This document shows positions 19,912-28,608 of a stretch of DNA of 64,000 nt, in pieces. Source of the DNA: Bradyrhizobium sp. CIAT3101 (GTDB lineage Bacteria; Pseudomonadota; Alphaproteobacteria; Rhizobiales; Xanthobacteraceae). How positions within the stretch are numbered: position 1 is the first letter of the stretch; the number at the start of each line of letters is the position of its first letter. The translations under genes and the position numbers were made by a program. The notes below the pieces were generated by a model, which saw only the letters and a program-made list of their open reading frames with translations, had not been told where the DNA came from and did not search any database. The stretch spans positions 6,841,001-6,905,000 of the forward strand of contig NZ_CP121634.1 in NCBI RefSeq assembly GCF_029714945.1, given 5' to 3'.

Positions 19912-20568
19912 TCAGGGTCGTCGAATGTACGCTACGTCCCGATCCCGCACCGCAACATAATCTTCCCCTGCAGAGTCGTAGCCTAGCGGGGCTCTATTCA
20001 TCACATCGGGAAGCACGTCAGTCTTGAGAATTCTGGCCGGATTTCCGGCGACCACGCTATGTGGAGGAACGTCCTTGGTGACGACGCTGCCCGCTCCAAT
20101 AATAGCACCACTTCCAATCTTGACACCGCCAAGTACGATGGCCTGCGGCCCAATCCAAACGTCGTCCCCGATCACAGGGTATTCGGTATGCCGGCCGTCC
20201 TTCATAATCCTATCTTTGCGGCCAATGACGACACCATTGAACAACGTTACATTGGCGCCAATGATGGCTTCCCGGTTCACAACGAGCCCCCAGCCGTGCA
20301 CGATCACAAGACCAGGCCCAGCCCGGACGACCGAGGGCATATCGATCCCCGCCTTTGCTGAAGCGTACCGATGTAGTCCTCTGGCCAGCAATCTCAGGAA
20401 GGAAGAGCGCTCCGTACACCATTGGCAGAGCCTAAGCGTCCACACGGGACGAAAAGTGCGATTAGAGAAAGCAAGCAACAATATTGATCCCAGCGATAGC
20501 CTCTCGCCTTTGACTCGGTAAGCGTCAGCTTCGATCTTAGTCAAGAACGAGCTCTTCATGGGGCTCAC
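19912..20568 (-). CDS. Hexapeptide-repeat O-acetyltransferase (CysE/WcaF-like left-handed beta-helix)
   Basis: 218 residues. The C-terminal half shows the isoleucine-rich hexapeptide pattern of left-handed beta-helix acyltransferases ([56 protein letters not shown]). The catalytic histidine is probably in VIHGWG. The N-terminal ~75 residues are helical, as in serine-acetyltransferase-like members of capsule and exopolysaccharide clusters. It would transfer acetyl groups from acetyl-CoA to sugar hydroxyls in the cytoplasm. Its start overlaps the stop of the GT4 gene by 4 bp, placing it in the polysaccharide operon 24449-19912 rather than with the NRPS genes downstream. A true CysE role is unlikely given the context. 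Confidence 0.82.
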   Translation of the reverse strand: MSPMKSSFLTKIEADAYRVKGERLSLGSILLLAFSNRTFRPVWTLRLCQWCTERSSFLRLLARGLHRYASAKAGIDMPSVVRAGPGLVIVHGWGLVVNREAIIGANVTLFNGVVIGRKDRIMKDGRHTEYPVIGDDVWIGPQAIVLGGVKIGSGAIIGAGSVVTKDVPPHSVVAGNPARILKTDVLPDVMNRAPLGYDSAGEDYVAVRDRDVAYIRRP

Positions 20569-21884
20569 TTCCTGGATGCTAGCGGGCTCAGGAGTCGCCG
20601 TACCAGGCTTCCTGTCACTAGATCGGCGCGCTCGGCTCTCGTAACCTGCCCCCTCGGCTGCACTCGCGCGGCTCGGTTTCCCTCAAACAAGGCCTCATAC
20701 GCGCCGAGAAGCTTCGGGGCCTCATGAGGCCAGGCGAGTTGCTCAACGACCCTGGCCCTACCGAATATCCCGAGTTGCTCCCGACGATGGGGGTCGCCCA
20801 GCAGATCAAGAATCTTGGCGGCAAAATCTATCGAATCGTTGCGCTTTGCGTAGAGCGAAGCGTCAAGCGCCGTGAACCGTCCCTCAGTAAGGTCGAACTG
20901 AACGATTGGCTTGGCGAGCGCCATGTATTCCATGATCTTGTTCATGGTCGACTTGTCGTTCATCGGGTTACACTCGTCCGAGTTCACGCAGACGTCAGCG
21001 GTGTTGAGTATCCGAAGCAACTCATCGTCGGTGACGCGCCCCGCGAACGTGACGTAGTCGGCAATTCCCAACTCGACTGCAAGTGTTCTGAGCCGCTCAA
21101 GCTCAGGGCCGCCGCCGGCGATACAGAATTGAATGTCGTGGCGATCGAGATCCCGAACAATGTGCCGGACGGATTCAAGAAGGTAATTGATCCCTTCCTG
21201 CGCGCCCAGAACACCCACGTAGCCGACGCAGTATGTCCGCCCCTTTTTCACAGACGGGTCCGGTGGGACGATCTTGAGCCGCTCGAGATTGGGGCCGGAA
21301 CGCACCACAAAGACACGCCCAGAGTCCATCTTACCGCGCTCAATGGCGATCTCGCGGTAAGATTGATTGGTCGCTATGGAGATATCGGCAACAGCGAAGG
21401 TGAGGCGCTCAAGAGCGACCACGACGCGATAGAGTATGTTTCGCTTGCCGAACTTTGCTTCGAACAGCTCAGGATTGATATCGTGATGATCGAAAACAAA
21501 CTTTTTCCCGAGCAATAGTTTGAAGAAGCCGCCGATAAGGAAGATAAGATCGGGCGGGTTACATGCGTGAATGGCGTCGAATCCTCGCTCAAAAAGGACG
21601 CGCCAAGCCAGGAAAAACTCCCAGAACAGCGCAACCGCGTACTCCACGAAATAGAAGGAGACGCTACGCGCTTCAACGATTGGATGTCGATAGATGTGAA
21701 CGCCATCGATAGTTTCGCGGCGAGCAGTAGCGCCATGCCCCACTGGACAAATTACGCTTACCTCGTAGCCAGCCCTGACTAACGTTGTGGCTTCATTCCA
21801 TACGCGCCGATCGAATGGCACGGGAAGGTTCTCGACGATTATTAGGATTCGCTTGGGTATCAATGGATTACCAGCTAATACCAT
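20565..21884 (-). CDS. Glycosyltransferase family 4 (GT-B fold)
   Basis: 439 residues. The N-terminus ([20 protein letters not shown]) has the pattern of GT4 enzymes of exopolysaccharide clusters (donor-side GT-B fold). The C-terminal Rossmann half carries [16 protein letters not shown] and a donor-binding segment ([24 protein letters not shown]) with the conserved acidic residue. It would add a sugar from a nucleotide donor to the undecaprenyl-linked repeat unit on the cytoplasmic face. It overlaps both neighbours: 4 bp with the acetyltransferase and 17 bp with the GDP-mannose dehydrogenase gene. It is therefore in a tight operon with an enzyme that makes an acidic sugar nucleotide. Sugar specificity cannot be read. 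Confidence 0.88.
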   Translation of the reverse strand: MVLAGNPLIPKRILIIVENLPVPFDRRVWNEATTLVRAGYEVSVICPVGHGATARRETIDGVHIYRHPIVEARSVSFYFVEYAVALFWEFFLAWRVLFERGFDAIHACNPPDLIFLIGGFFKLLLGKKFVFDHHDINPELFEAKFGKRNILYRVVVALERLTFAVADISIATNQSYREIAIERGKMDSGRVFVVRSGPNLERLKIVPPDPSVKKGRTYCVGYVGVLGAQEGINYLLESVRHIVRDLDRHDIQFCIAGGGPELERLRTLAVELGIADYVTFAGRVTDDELLRILNTADVCVNSDECNPMNDKSTMNKIMEYMALAKPIVQFDLTEGRFTALDASLYAKRNDSIDFAAKILDLLGDPHRREQLGIFGRARVVEQLAWPHEAPKLLGAYEALFEGNRAARVQPRGQVTRAERADLVTGSLVRRLLSPLASRK

Positions 21885-23181
21885 TGTAATTTTCCTTCAA
21901 TCGAGAATGATCCCTGATGCGTACCAGGTCGACCACGAACTGATCCGATCGTACGCGATCACCAATCGTCCGAAACTCGGAATCCCCGTTTCCTACGACG
22001 ACGATCTCGGCGTGCGAAAGAGCATCGTCCAGAGACTCCACAAGCAACGACGACACGTGAGGAATCATGCGCAGCAAATAATCCTTGTTCGCCCCAACGA
22101 GCTTGGACAGGCTAATATTGCGATCAAATATCCGGACGTCGTAACCTTTCCCGATCAGACGCTCGACGATTTCAAGTATCGGGCTCTCACGAAGATCGTC
22201 TGTTCCGGCCTTAAAGCTCATGCCGAGTATACTTACTCTCCGCTTTCCCAACTGCGTGATCATTTCAAGGCCACGGTTGGTATGCCGCTCGTTGGACGGC
22301 AGTACAGACGCCAATAGAGGAAGGTCCAGATCCAGCGAGCGCGCCTTGTGAACCAGAGCCCGAACGTCCTTGGGCAAGCACGATCCTCCAAACGAGAAGC
22401 CGGGCTTGAGGTAGTAGCTGGACAAATTGAGCTTGGTGTCTTTGCAGAAGACTTCCATGACCTCGTGACTGTCAATGGAGAGGCCCTTGCAGATGACGCC
22501 GATTTCGTTGGCGAATGCGACCTTCACCGCATGCCAAACGTTGTCGGAGTATTTGATCATCTCCGCGACTTCGATCGACGTTCGAACGAGAGGCGCCTTA
22601 ATCGCGCTGTACAGCCCCTCGAGTTCGCTCGCGGTTCGATCGTCTTCGGCGCCGATCACCGTTTTGGGCGGCGAAAAAAAATCCTCAAGCGCGGTTCCCT
22701 CGCGAAGAAATTCGGGGTTCGAACCTACGCCGAAATCGAGACCGGCTTTCTTCCCACTCGCCTTCTCAAGCTCCGGGATGATGACGTTTCGGATAGTCCC
22801 GGGCAGCACGGTAGACCGAACGATGACCGAGTGGCGCGACGGCTTTTCACTAAGTGCTGCGCCAATCTCTGCACAAACGAGCTTGAGTGCAGATGTGTCC
22901 AGGTCACCGTTTCGCCTACTCGGAGTTCCGACGCATATAAGCGATAAGTCAGTTGAGAGAACTGCATCCCGAGCTTCGCGGGTAGCTCTAAGCCGACCGT
23001 TAGCGACAGCATCGGAAATCGTCTCGCCCAGTCCCTTCTCAATGACAGGCGACTTGCCCTGATTTATGAGGGATACCTTGGCCTCTGCGGGATCTACTCC
23101 GACGACCGAGTGGCCGAACGAGCTGAAACACCCGGAGGTAACAGCACCTACATACCCCAAACCGAAAACGCTGACTCTCAT
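21868..23181 (-). CDS. algD: GDP-mannose 6-dehydrogenase (AlgD-like)
   Basis: 437 residues, the normal length for the UDP-Glc/GDP-Man dehydrogenase family. The N-terminal NAD-binding motif is FGLGYVGAVTSGCFS. VRSTVLPGT, VGSNPEFLREG and the catalytic cysteine segment FGGSCLPKDVRAL follow. The central and C-terminal parts (EVAEMIKYSDNVWHAVKV, SFKAGTDDLRESP, GANKDYLLRMIPHVSSLL) resemble Pseudomonas AlgD much more than Ugd. The reaction is four-electron oxidation of GDP-mannose to GDP-mannuronic acid, the committed precursor of mannuronate-containing polymers. No alginate polymerase set (Alg8/44) is present, so mannuronate is more likely a residue in a heteropolysaccharide. A UDP-glucose dehydrogenase role is the alternative. 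Confidence 0.85.
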   Translation of the reverse strand: MRVSVFGLGYVGAVTSGCFSSFGHSVVGVDPAEAKVSLINQGKSPVIEKGLGETISDAVANGRLRATREARDAVLSTDLSLICVGTPSRRNGDLDTSALKLVCAEIGAALSEKPSRHSVIVRSTVLPGTIRNVIIPELEKASGKKAGLDFGVGSNPEFLREGTALEDFFSPPKTVIGAEDDRTASELEGLYSAIKAPLVRTSIEVAEMIKYSDNVWHAVKVAFANEIGVICKGLSIDSHEVMEVFCKDTKLNLSSYYLKPGFSFGGSCLPKDVRALVHKARSLDLDLPLLASVLPSNERHTNRGLEMITQLGKRRVSILGMSFKAGTDDLRESPILEIVERLIGKGYDVRIFDRNISLSKLVGANKDYLLRMIPHVSSLLVESLDDALSHAEIVVVGNGDSEFRTIGDRVRSDQFVVDLVRIRDHSRLKENYNGISW

Positions 23182-23348
23182 GTTTTTAAATCACTGAAAT
23201 AAATGAACCGACTTTGCAATTACATCGCTTAAAATACGTCAGGCCACACAATTAATGCAACATGTTTAATGACTGAACCTTTTAAATGATGGGCAGACCA
23301 AGTCATTGCGCGGCTGGCCCAACAACGCACACAATTCAGCGAGGGAAC

Positions 23349-24449
23349 TTACATTTGCCGAGGAACTAACGCCCCCTGCCAGATTTCGGTTATTCGGCTA
23401 ATATACCCACCGATTTCATATTTTGCCGCATGCTCAACCTTGGCAGCGGCGCCAAGGGCGGCTCGGAACTGACTGTCCGCAATCAACCTCCGGAGTGCTG
23501 ATGCCAGGGCTTCCACGTTTCCCGCCGGCACCAGTATGCCGTTCGCGCCATCCCTGATGACGTCGGCAACCGCCCCGACCGGCGTGGCAACGACGGCGAG
23601 ACCGTAGGCGAAAGCCTCCAGAATTGACATCGGGAGATTTTCGGCAAAGGAGGGCAGGACAAAGATGTCGGAGGTTCGCAGAACCTCATTTGTCGCCTGG
23701 GAATCGAGCCAGCCAGGCACCTTCACGCGATCCCCGATACCAAGCTGGTCCGCGCGGGCTTTCGTTTCCTGAATCTGACCATTCCCAGCGATCGTTGCCG
23801 TCCAATTCAAACCGCTGTTGAGCTGTCCCAGCGCTTCAACGAGTTGGGGCGTCCCTTTACGCTTCCCAAGTTCACCAAGAAACGAAATCCTGACAGGCCC
23901 GTTCGAAGCCGTGTCACGCTTGAAATCCGCTGAAGCCGTTGCATTTGGGAGGATAATGATCCTGTTCTCAATTTGAGGGACATGAGCTCGGACCAACTCC
24001 GACCAAACACTTCCGAGCACGATTACAGCCGAGCTTTCCGCAAAGAGGCGATCCACCCACACGCGAACGCGAGGACCGGCCGCCGGCCAGAACTCTTGGA
24101 ACCGAGATCCGTGAAGATGAACAACGTAGGGAACGCCTAGTCCCCGTGCAAAACGCGCCAGGAACGCCTTTCGAATAGCACTTCCGTCGGCAGCGACATT
24201 GATGTGCAACAGATCGACATGACCGCGTCGCTTCGCGATCCAGAGCTGAAACAACGACCAAAGGAAAAAGAACGGCCCCAAAATTCGAGGGCCGGGGCCG
24301 CGCGTAACGAGCCTGGAAGCTCTCACGTGCCCCGAGGGATCTCGGTTAATCTCAGCAACAATTAAATCCGTCAATCGGTCTATGCCGCCTCTTTGATGCT
24401 CCCCGAAAGGGGTTGCAATCAATACTTTGAGCGGTCGAGCTAGAACCAT
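23349..24449 (-). CDS. Glycosyltransferase family 4
   Basis: 366 residues. The N-terminal KVLIATPFGEHQRGGIDRLTDLI has the glycine-rich GT-B acceptor loop. The C-terminal domain has ISFLGELGKRKGTPQLVEAL and the donor-site motif FAENLPMSILEAFAYGLAVVATPVG with the E-x7-E pattern. It would add one sugar to the lipid-linked oligosaccharide. It precedes the GDP-mannose dehydrogenase gene by 167 bp on the same strand and starts a leftward polysaccharide block. A promoter may also lie in that AT-rich 167-bp gap. Its upstream side is a divergent region shared with the oxygenase gene at 24718. Confidence 0.87.
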   Translation of the reverse strand: MVLARPLKVLIATPFGEHQRGGIDRLTDLIVAEINRDPSGHVRASRLVTRGPGPRILGPFFFLWSLFQLWIAKRRGHVDLLHINVAADGSAIRKAFLARFARGLGVPYVVHLHGSRFQEFWPAAGPRVRVWVDRLFAESSAVIVLGSVWSELVRAHVPQIENRIIILPNATASADFKRDTASNGPVRISFLGELGKRKGTPQLVEALGQLNSGLNWTATIAGNGQIQETKARADQLGIGDRVKVPGWLDSQATNEVLRTSDIFVLPSFAENLPMSILEAFAYGLAVVATPVGAVADVIRDGANGILVPAGNVEALASALRRLIADSQFRAALGAAAKVEHAAKYEIGGYISRITEIWQGALVPRQM

Positions 24450-24717
24450 TTAAGCACCTCACTCATTTAATAATCATGCCCTTGCAGTATTGAGCAAGGC
24501 AAGGCAAATTCAGCGGAAAGTGATTGACCAACTGCAGTGACGGTTAAATTCGACCGTCCGCGTCCGCCGGAGTTGGGTTATATCGCCGCCTAGCTGGCAT
24601 AAAAATAGGCGTTAAGGTCAACACACGAAGCGGTTATTTTATAATTCCATTCGACCGCTTTTACGCTATTAAGACAGTCGTATTTTACGAATTTTCACTA
24701 GGTGCGGAGTGACCGTC
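24450..24717. promoter_or_regulatory. Divergent promoter region between polysaccharide and oxygenase/PPTase blocks
   Basis: 268 bp separating a leftward glycosyltransferase gene and a rightward oxygenase gene. The right half (about 24590-24690) is AT-rich. Promoters for both directions are expected here; I cannot assign exact boxes. Confidence 0.45.
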
Positions 24718-25641
24718 ATGCCTTCGAAACCTACTCCTCTTATCGATCTTGATTGGAATACGTTTGATCCCTGGGCGGTTACGCCGGTCACGCACCGCAT
24801 CTCGAACGATCCGCGGTTTCGTATCGAGGAACTCGTCGAGCTCGCCAAACGTCTGGGCAGTAAAGGACGGGTCCGGGCTCACACAAACGCCGCTGGAGCC
24901 GGAACTTCGTTTGCCAACGCGCCGGAGCTCCATCCGGTCAAAGACGATTTAGTGCACACGATGGAGCATATCCAGGCCGCAAAGGCTTGGATGTCCCTTC
25001 TCAACGTCCAGACCGACCCCGTCTATCGCGGACTGGTCGACGAGGTACTGGATAGCGTGCGCCCAAGTGTCGAACTCAAAGACCCTGGCATGGGCTACCG
25101 TGGCGGGTGGATTTTTGTCAGCTCGCCGATGACGGTCACGCCGTTCCATATCGATAAGGAGCACAACTTCATACTGCAAATCAAAGGGCAGAAAACGATC
25201 TATGTCTGGGAGCCCAACGATCTCCGGGTGGTCAGTCAGCAGGCTCGCGACCGCTTTCATTCGCGACATGATCGAGAACTAATTTCATGGCGAGAAGAGT
25301 TTCGAGAGAGGGCTCATTGTTTCAAGCTCGGCCCGGGACAAGGAGCCTACATGCCATCCACCAGTCCGCATCTGGTTGAGGTCGGAGACGAACCTTCAAC
25401 GACGGTTAGCTTCACTTACTACACCGACAGCACCCGGCGTGACAGTTTGATTCATAAAATTCGAGGTCGTCTGGCGGAGATCGGCATCAATGTCCCCTCT
25501 TCGCAAGGCGCAGGTGCCCTTGATGGCGCCTTGTATCTTGGCGCACGTGCCGCACGTGTAGCGACGCGCGTCGCCTACCGTGCGACGGGAAGACGGGTTG
25601 GTGAGGAGACTGCGACGTACGCTCGTGCCGAGAGCGCGTAG
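24718..25641 (+). CDS. Cupin-8/JmjC-like Fe(II)/2-oxoglutarate oxygenase candidate
   Basis: 307 residues from the ATG at 24718, with GGAG 8 nt upstream; a GTG at 24709 is less likely. The core shows the first metal-binding pair in VTPFHIDKEHNF (H-x-D), a lysine-containing strand (ILQIKGQKTIYVWEP) and the distal histidine in STSPHLVEVG. This order is typical of JmjC-like cupin-8 proteins, many of which hydroxylate proteins or carrier-bound amino acids. The C-terminal ~40 residues are Ala/Arg rich. It heads a rightward group with a deacetylase and the PPTase, so hydroxylation of a carrier-tethered residue is an attractive but unproven role. Confidence 0.72.
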   Translation: MPSKPTPLIDLDWNTFDPWAVTPVTHRISNDPRFRIEELVELAKRLGSKGRVRAHTNAAGAGTSFANAPELHPVKDDLVHTMEHIQAAKAWMSLLNVQTDPVYRGLVDEVLDSVRPSVELKDPGMGYRGGWIFVSSPMTVTPFHIDKEHNFILQIKGQKTIYVWEPNDLRVVSQQARDRFHSRHDRELISWREEFRERAHCFKLGPGQGAYMPSTSPHLVEVGDEPSTTVSFTYYTDSTRRDSLIHKIRGRLAEIGINVPSSQGAGALDGALYLGARAARVATRVAYRATGRRVGEETATYARAESA

Positions 25642-25816
25642 AGTGCTTTCGGGAGACCAACCGACACCAGGCTGCCGTCCACCGTGGCTTTATTCGCTGT
25701 TGGGAGGCTGTTCACGCAGCGGCGCGTCGAGGCGTACGGGCCTTGCGCGGCGCTTTACTTCGTTTTCGCGCCGCGCCTCTCGCAGAGCCGGTTGGTAAGA
25801 GAGTGAGACTCTGCTC

Positions 25817-26659
25817 GTGATAAATTCGTGGGACAACGCACGCCAAGAATTGGATATCTGGGCGGCTTCGAAGCTGAAGGCGAGATTTTGGATTCGCGAT
25901 GACGATGCCTTTGAGACATCGCTTGGCCTTGAGCGCCTGCGCGACGTTGCCGTTCGGTTCGATACCAGGATCGGGCTAGCGATTATCCCGGGAAAGATCA
26001 CCCGAGGTCTACAAGAGTTTCTTGCCGAGAATGCTCGTCAATTTTATCCGATGTGTCACGGGTGGAGGCACATCAACTATAACGCCGGAAAAAAACCTGC
26101 TGAATTTGGGCCCGACCGGCCGATCTCCAGCATGATCGCCGACACAAAGTCCGCGCTGCATTTGTTTAAAGAGTGTTTTGACTTATCGCAGCCAATATTT
26201 GTTCCACCCTTTAACCGCATCACGCCTGCACTGGTCAAAAGCTTGCCGCGCGTAGGATTCGCCGGGGTTTCCCTCATGCCGAGCTATCTCGAGCGCAAAC
26301 TCCTGCAGCTGAATTCTCGGGTACAATGGGGCGGAATGATCAAACTACCTGAGTTCAAAGATGGCCTTCGGATCGACGTTCATCTGGATGTCATAGATTG
26401 GAGAGCAGGAACAGCTCAACGAACCAAAGTTGTGTCGGATCTCCTTGTCCAACAGTTGCGGGGCAGAAGACTGGGTGTTGTGCCCTCCGACTCTCCCATT
26501 GGATTGCTGACGCACCACTTAGCGCACGATCCGCCTGTTTGGCACGCCATAGATGGGATACTCGACTTCCTCAGGTCACATGAAGCTGTGGAGTTTATCG
26601 ACGTGGGCCGATGGATCGAGGGCAATGCTGCCAACCGTGCTTGCATCCCCCATCGGTAA
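25817..26659 (+). CDS. Polysaccharide deacetylase-family protein (NodB-like fold)
   Basis: 280 residues, GTG start. Conserved elements of the family are visible: FWIRDDDAFE (catalytic/metal aspartates), PMCHGWRHINY (metal histidine pair with H-x3-H spacing), VPPFNRITPALVKSLPRVGF and the late histidine in GLLTHHLAHDP. These enzymes remove N- or O-acetyl groups from glycans using a divalent metal. No signal peptide is visible, so it may act on cytoplasmic lipid-linked sugar or a sugar precursor, unlike secreted chitin-type deacetylases. It overlaps a possible long version of the following PPTase gene, suggesting one transcription unit. Confidence 0.78.
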   Translation: MINSWDNARQELDIWAASKLKARFWIRDDDAFETSLGLERLRDVAVRFDTRIGLAIIPGKITRGLQEFLAENARQFYPMCHGWRHINYNAGKKPAEFGPDRPISSMIADTKSALHLFKECFDLSQPIFVPPFNRITPALVKSLPRVGFAGVSLMPSYLERKLLQLNSRVQWGGMIKLPEFKDGLRIDVHLDVIDWRAGTAQRTKVVSDLLVQQLRGRRLGVVPSDSPIGLLTHHLAHDPPVWHAIDGILDFLRSHEAVEFIDVGRWIEGNAANRACIPHR

Positions 26660-26752
26660 ATCTCAAGCGCGGAAGCGAGCTTCAAGAGTTCGAACTCCAG
26701 AGGCATCTTGTTTCAGCCGCGCAGGTCATTGTCGCGCATACCCATGACGCAG

Positions 26753-26758
26753 AGGAGG
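26753..26758 (+). promoter_or_regulatory. AGGAGG ribosome site for the PPTase
   Basis: A perfect AGGAGG lies 2 nt before the ATG at 26761. The spacing is short, but it is the best start for the PPTase: the longer open frame from 26611 has no comparable site and overlaps the deacetylase gene. Confidence 0.5.
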
Positions 26759-26760
26759 CT

Positions 26761-27615
26761 ATGAGAGTACCCTCGCATTGCAACGGATCGAAGGTGGCGC
26801 GGCTTCCGGCCGTCGGACCCGATGCGTTCGGATGTAGCGCGACGCAATCTTGGCGCGGCGCACCGACCCAATTGGCCTACGGCGAAGTTCATGTATGGCA
26901 GTTGTGTTTTTCTTCGACTGGGCTTGCGAAACAGGGCTGGCAGGTGATGACAGACGAGGAACGGAAGCGCGCCGAGTCGTTTCGATTCATGCCGGATCGA
27001 GAGCGTTACTGTCAAAGCAGGCTTTTGCTTCGAAGTGTACTGGGCGGATATCTCAGACAATATCCTGACAAGGTACCCGTTGTAGTGGGACAACATGGGA
27101 AGCCGCAATTGGATGCAGCGATCTCATCTCACGACCTGCAGTTCAACTTGAGTCATAGCCGCGATGTGGCGATGCTCGCAGTCACGACTGGCCAGCCAGT
27201 GGGGATCGACGTTGAAGCCATTGCCAGCTGCAGCAACCTCGACGTGAGTACGTTGGTTGAAGGCCTCCTTAGCGACCGCGAGGCCGAGGCGATCAAGGCG
27301 CAGGCGCGGGAAAGCGGGCAACGTTCCTTTCTTCGCTGCTGGACCCGAAAGGAGGCATTGCTGAAGGCGGTTGGATTAGGCCTCCTTACAAAGCTTAATG
27401 AGTTCGAGGTGCCGATAGACGATCTTGAAAGGTGGAGTGTTCAATGGCGCCCTAATCATCGCTCCCCTCCGTCTACCTTCCAGATGGCCGATTTGTCCGA
27501 CGGCGATTATGCGGCAGCGGTCGCAGCTCCGGTGATCTTAGGGCCGGTGCGGCAGTTCGAGTTCCGCCATCGGGGATTCACCGAGTGTTCCGACAATGGC
27601 AACCCAATTTCTTGA
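26761..27615 (+). CDS. Sfp-type 4'-phosphopantetheinyl transferase
   Basis: 284 residues from the chosen ATG. Family landmarks are EVHVW near the N-terminus, the magnesium/CoA segment VGIDVEAIAS and the hallmark W-x-R-K-E-A in LRCWTRKEALLKAVGLGL. The enzyme moves the phosphopantetheine arm of CoA onto the conserved serine of carrier domains, turning apo-NRPS/PKS proteins into holo forms. Its length and motif set fit the broad-specificity Sfp group rather than AcpS. With several unmodified carriers encoded in the window and no other PPTase here, it is almost certainly the activator of this assembly line. Confidence 0.93.
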   Translation: MRVPSHCNGSKVARLPAVGPDAFGCSATQSWRGAPTQLAYGEVHVWQLCFSSTGLAKQGWQVMTDEERKRAESFRFMPDRERYCQSRLLLRSVLGGYLRQYPDKVPVVVGQHGKPQLDAAISSHDLQFNLSHSRDVAMLAVTTGQPVGIDVEAIASCSNLDVSTLVEGLLSDREAEAIKAQARESGQRSFLRCWTRKEALLKAVGLGLLTKLNEFEVPIDDLERWSVQWRPNHRSPPSTFQMADLSDGDYAAAVAAPVILGPVRQFEFRHRGFTECSDNGNPIS

Positions 27616-27631
27616 AGGGAAAGGCTCAAAG

Positions 27632-28417
27632 ATGCGAATTGCAGACAGCGTCGGGACGGCTGCAGCGACGATATTGGTCTCCGCTTTGCTGTCCGCGAAT
27701 TGTACATCTAAGGCTCAAAACACCAATCCACCGGACTGGGCGGCCGTCGCAAACTCCGGGAAAGTTATTGTCGTACGAAACACTCCGTACGTAGCCGAAT
27801 CCGTCGGTAGTGACTGGAGCATCCGCCGAGCGTCTGCAGGCGCAATCGACATAGTGCGCTTCGAGGTCCGTGCAGGAGACATCTGGAGCGAAGACCGCGC
27901 CTCCGGCGAAAACAAGGAACGCTCCGAGCTCGACGGTTACAAGCGCCGTTTTGAGTACGGCTCTGATGTTTGGGGCGCATACTCGTTTCTGATTGAACCG
28001 GGCGCCGACTATCAGTCCGACTGGACGGCCATCAGCCAGATGCACGGATCCAAGATCAGACCCTTTCACTTACATTTCAAATTAGGGCGCTTAGTTATCT
28101 ACGCCGAAGCCTTGGGCACGCGCTCGCAAACAAGCACGCTCTACAATGGAACATTGAGCCGCAACGAATGGCACCACCTTGTATTTCATTTGCGTGAGGG
28201 CGTTCCCGATGGCCAACTCGAAATCTGGCTAGATGGCAAGAAGGCCGTGGACTTCTCGGGAATGATCGGCGCGCCCGGCAATCAGGCGTACTGGAAATAT
28301 GGCATTTACCGTGGCTATGGACCGATCTCTACGCCGCTTGCAATACAATTCGCGAATATGGAAGTCGGCACATCCGAGTTGTCCTCAAGAGTAACGGCTC
28401 CGCTGCCCGTCAAATAG
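27632..28417 (+). CDS. Secreted polysaccharide-lyase-fold protein (heparin lyase I-like, PF14099 type)
   Basis: 261 residues from the ATG at 27632; the alternative start at 27596 would bury the signal sequence. The N-terminus (MRIADSVGTAAATILVSALLSANC) looks like an export signal. The cysteine could suggest a lipoprotein, but the lipobox is poor. The rest has the jelly-roll pattern of heparin-lyase-I-like proteins: RFEVRAGDIWSED, RSELDG, WGAYSFLIEPG, ISQMHG, NEWHHLVFHLREG, LEIWLDGKKAVDF, YWKYGIYRG. Members cleave or bind acidic polysaccharides. It closes the rightward operon and faces the Wza-type gene. It may trim the mannuronate-containing polymer. The same fold recurs inside the 878-residue protein at 57804. 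Confidence 0.75.
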   Translation: MRIADSVGTAAATILVSALLSANCTSKAQNTNPPDWAAVANSGKVIVVRNTPYVAESVGSDWSIRRASAGAIDIVRFEVRAGDIWSEDRASGENKERSELDGYKRRFEYGSDVWGAYSFLIEPGADYQSDWTAISQMHGSKIRPFHLHFKLGRLVIYAEALGTRSQTSTLYNGTLSRNEWHHLVFHLREGVPDGQLEIWLDGKKAVDFSGMIGAPGNQAYWKYGIYRGYGPISTPLAIQFANMEVGTSELSSRVTAPLPVK

Positions 28418-28532
28418 GAGCAGCCCGGCGAATGGGAACAACGATGCTCTGTAGACTCGTGGCCGACTAGTTTCATCGTTTGGTCGGCAGCCGCCCGCAA
28501 ACATTCGTCAGTTAGCCAAATGAAGGCTGAAA

Positions 28533-28554
28533 AGTCGGGTCACACGACCCGACT
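28533..28554 (-). terminator. Rho-independent terminator
   Basis: Perfect 9-bp stem AGTCGGGTC/GACCCGACT with a 4-nt loop. On the minus strand it is followed by TTTT, so it best terminates leftward transcription from the Wza-type gene. It lies between two convergent genes, and on the plus strand a C-run follows instead. Confidence 0.8.
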
Positions 28555-28608
28555 CCCCCTCAAATAATCCAGGTCCTCACCACTTGCCCGGCGACAGGCT
28601 ACCGCAGC

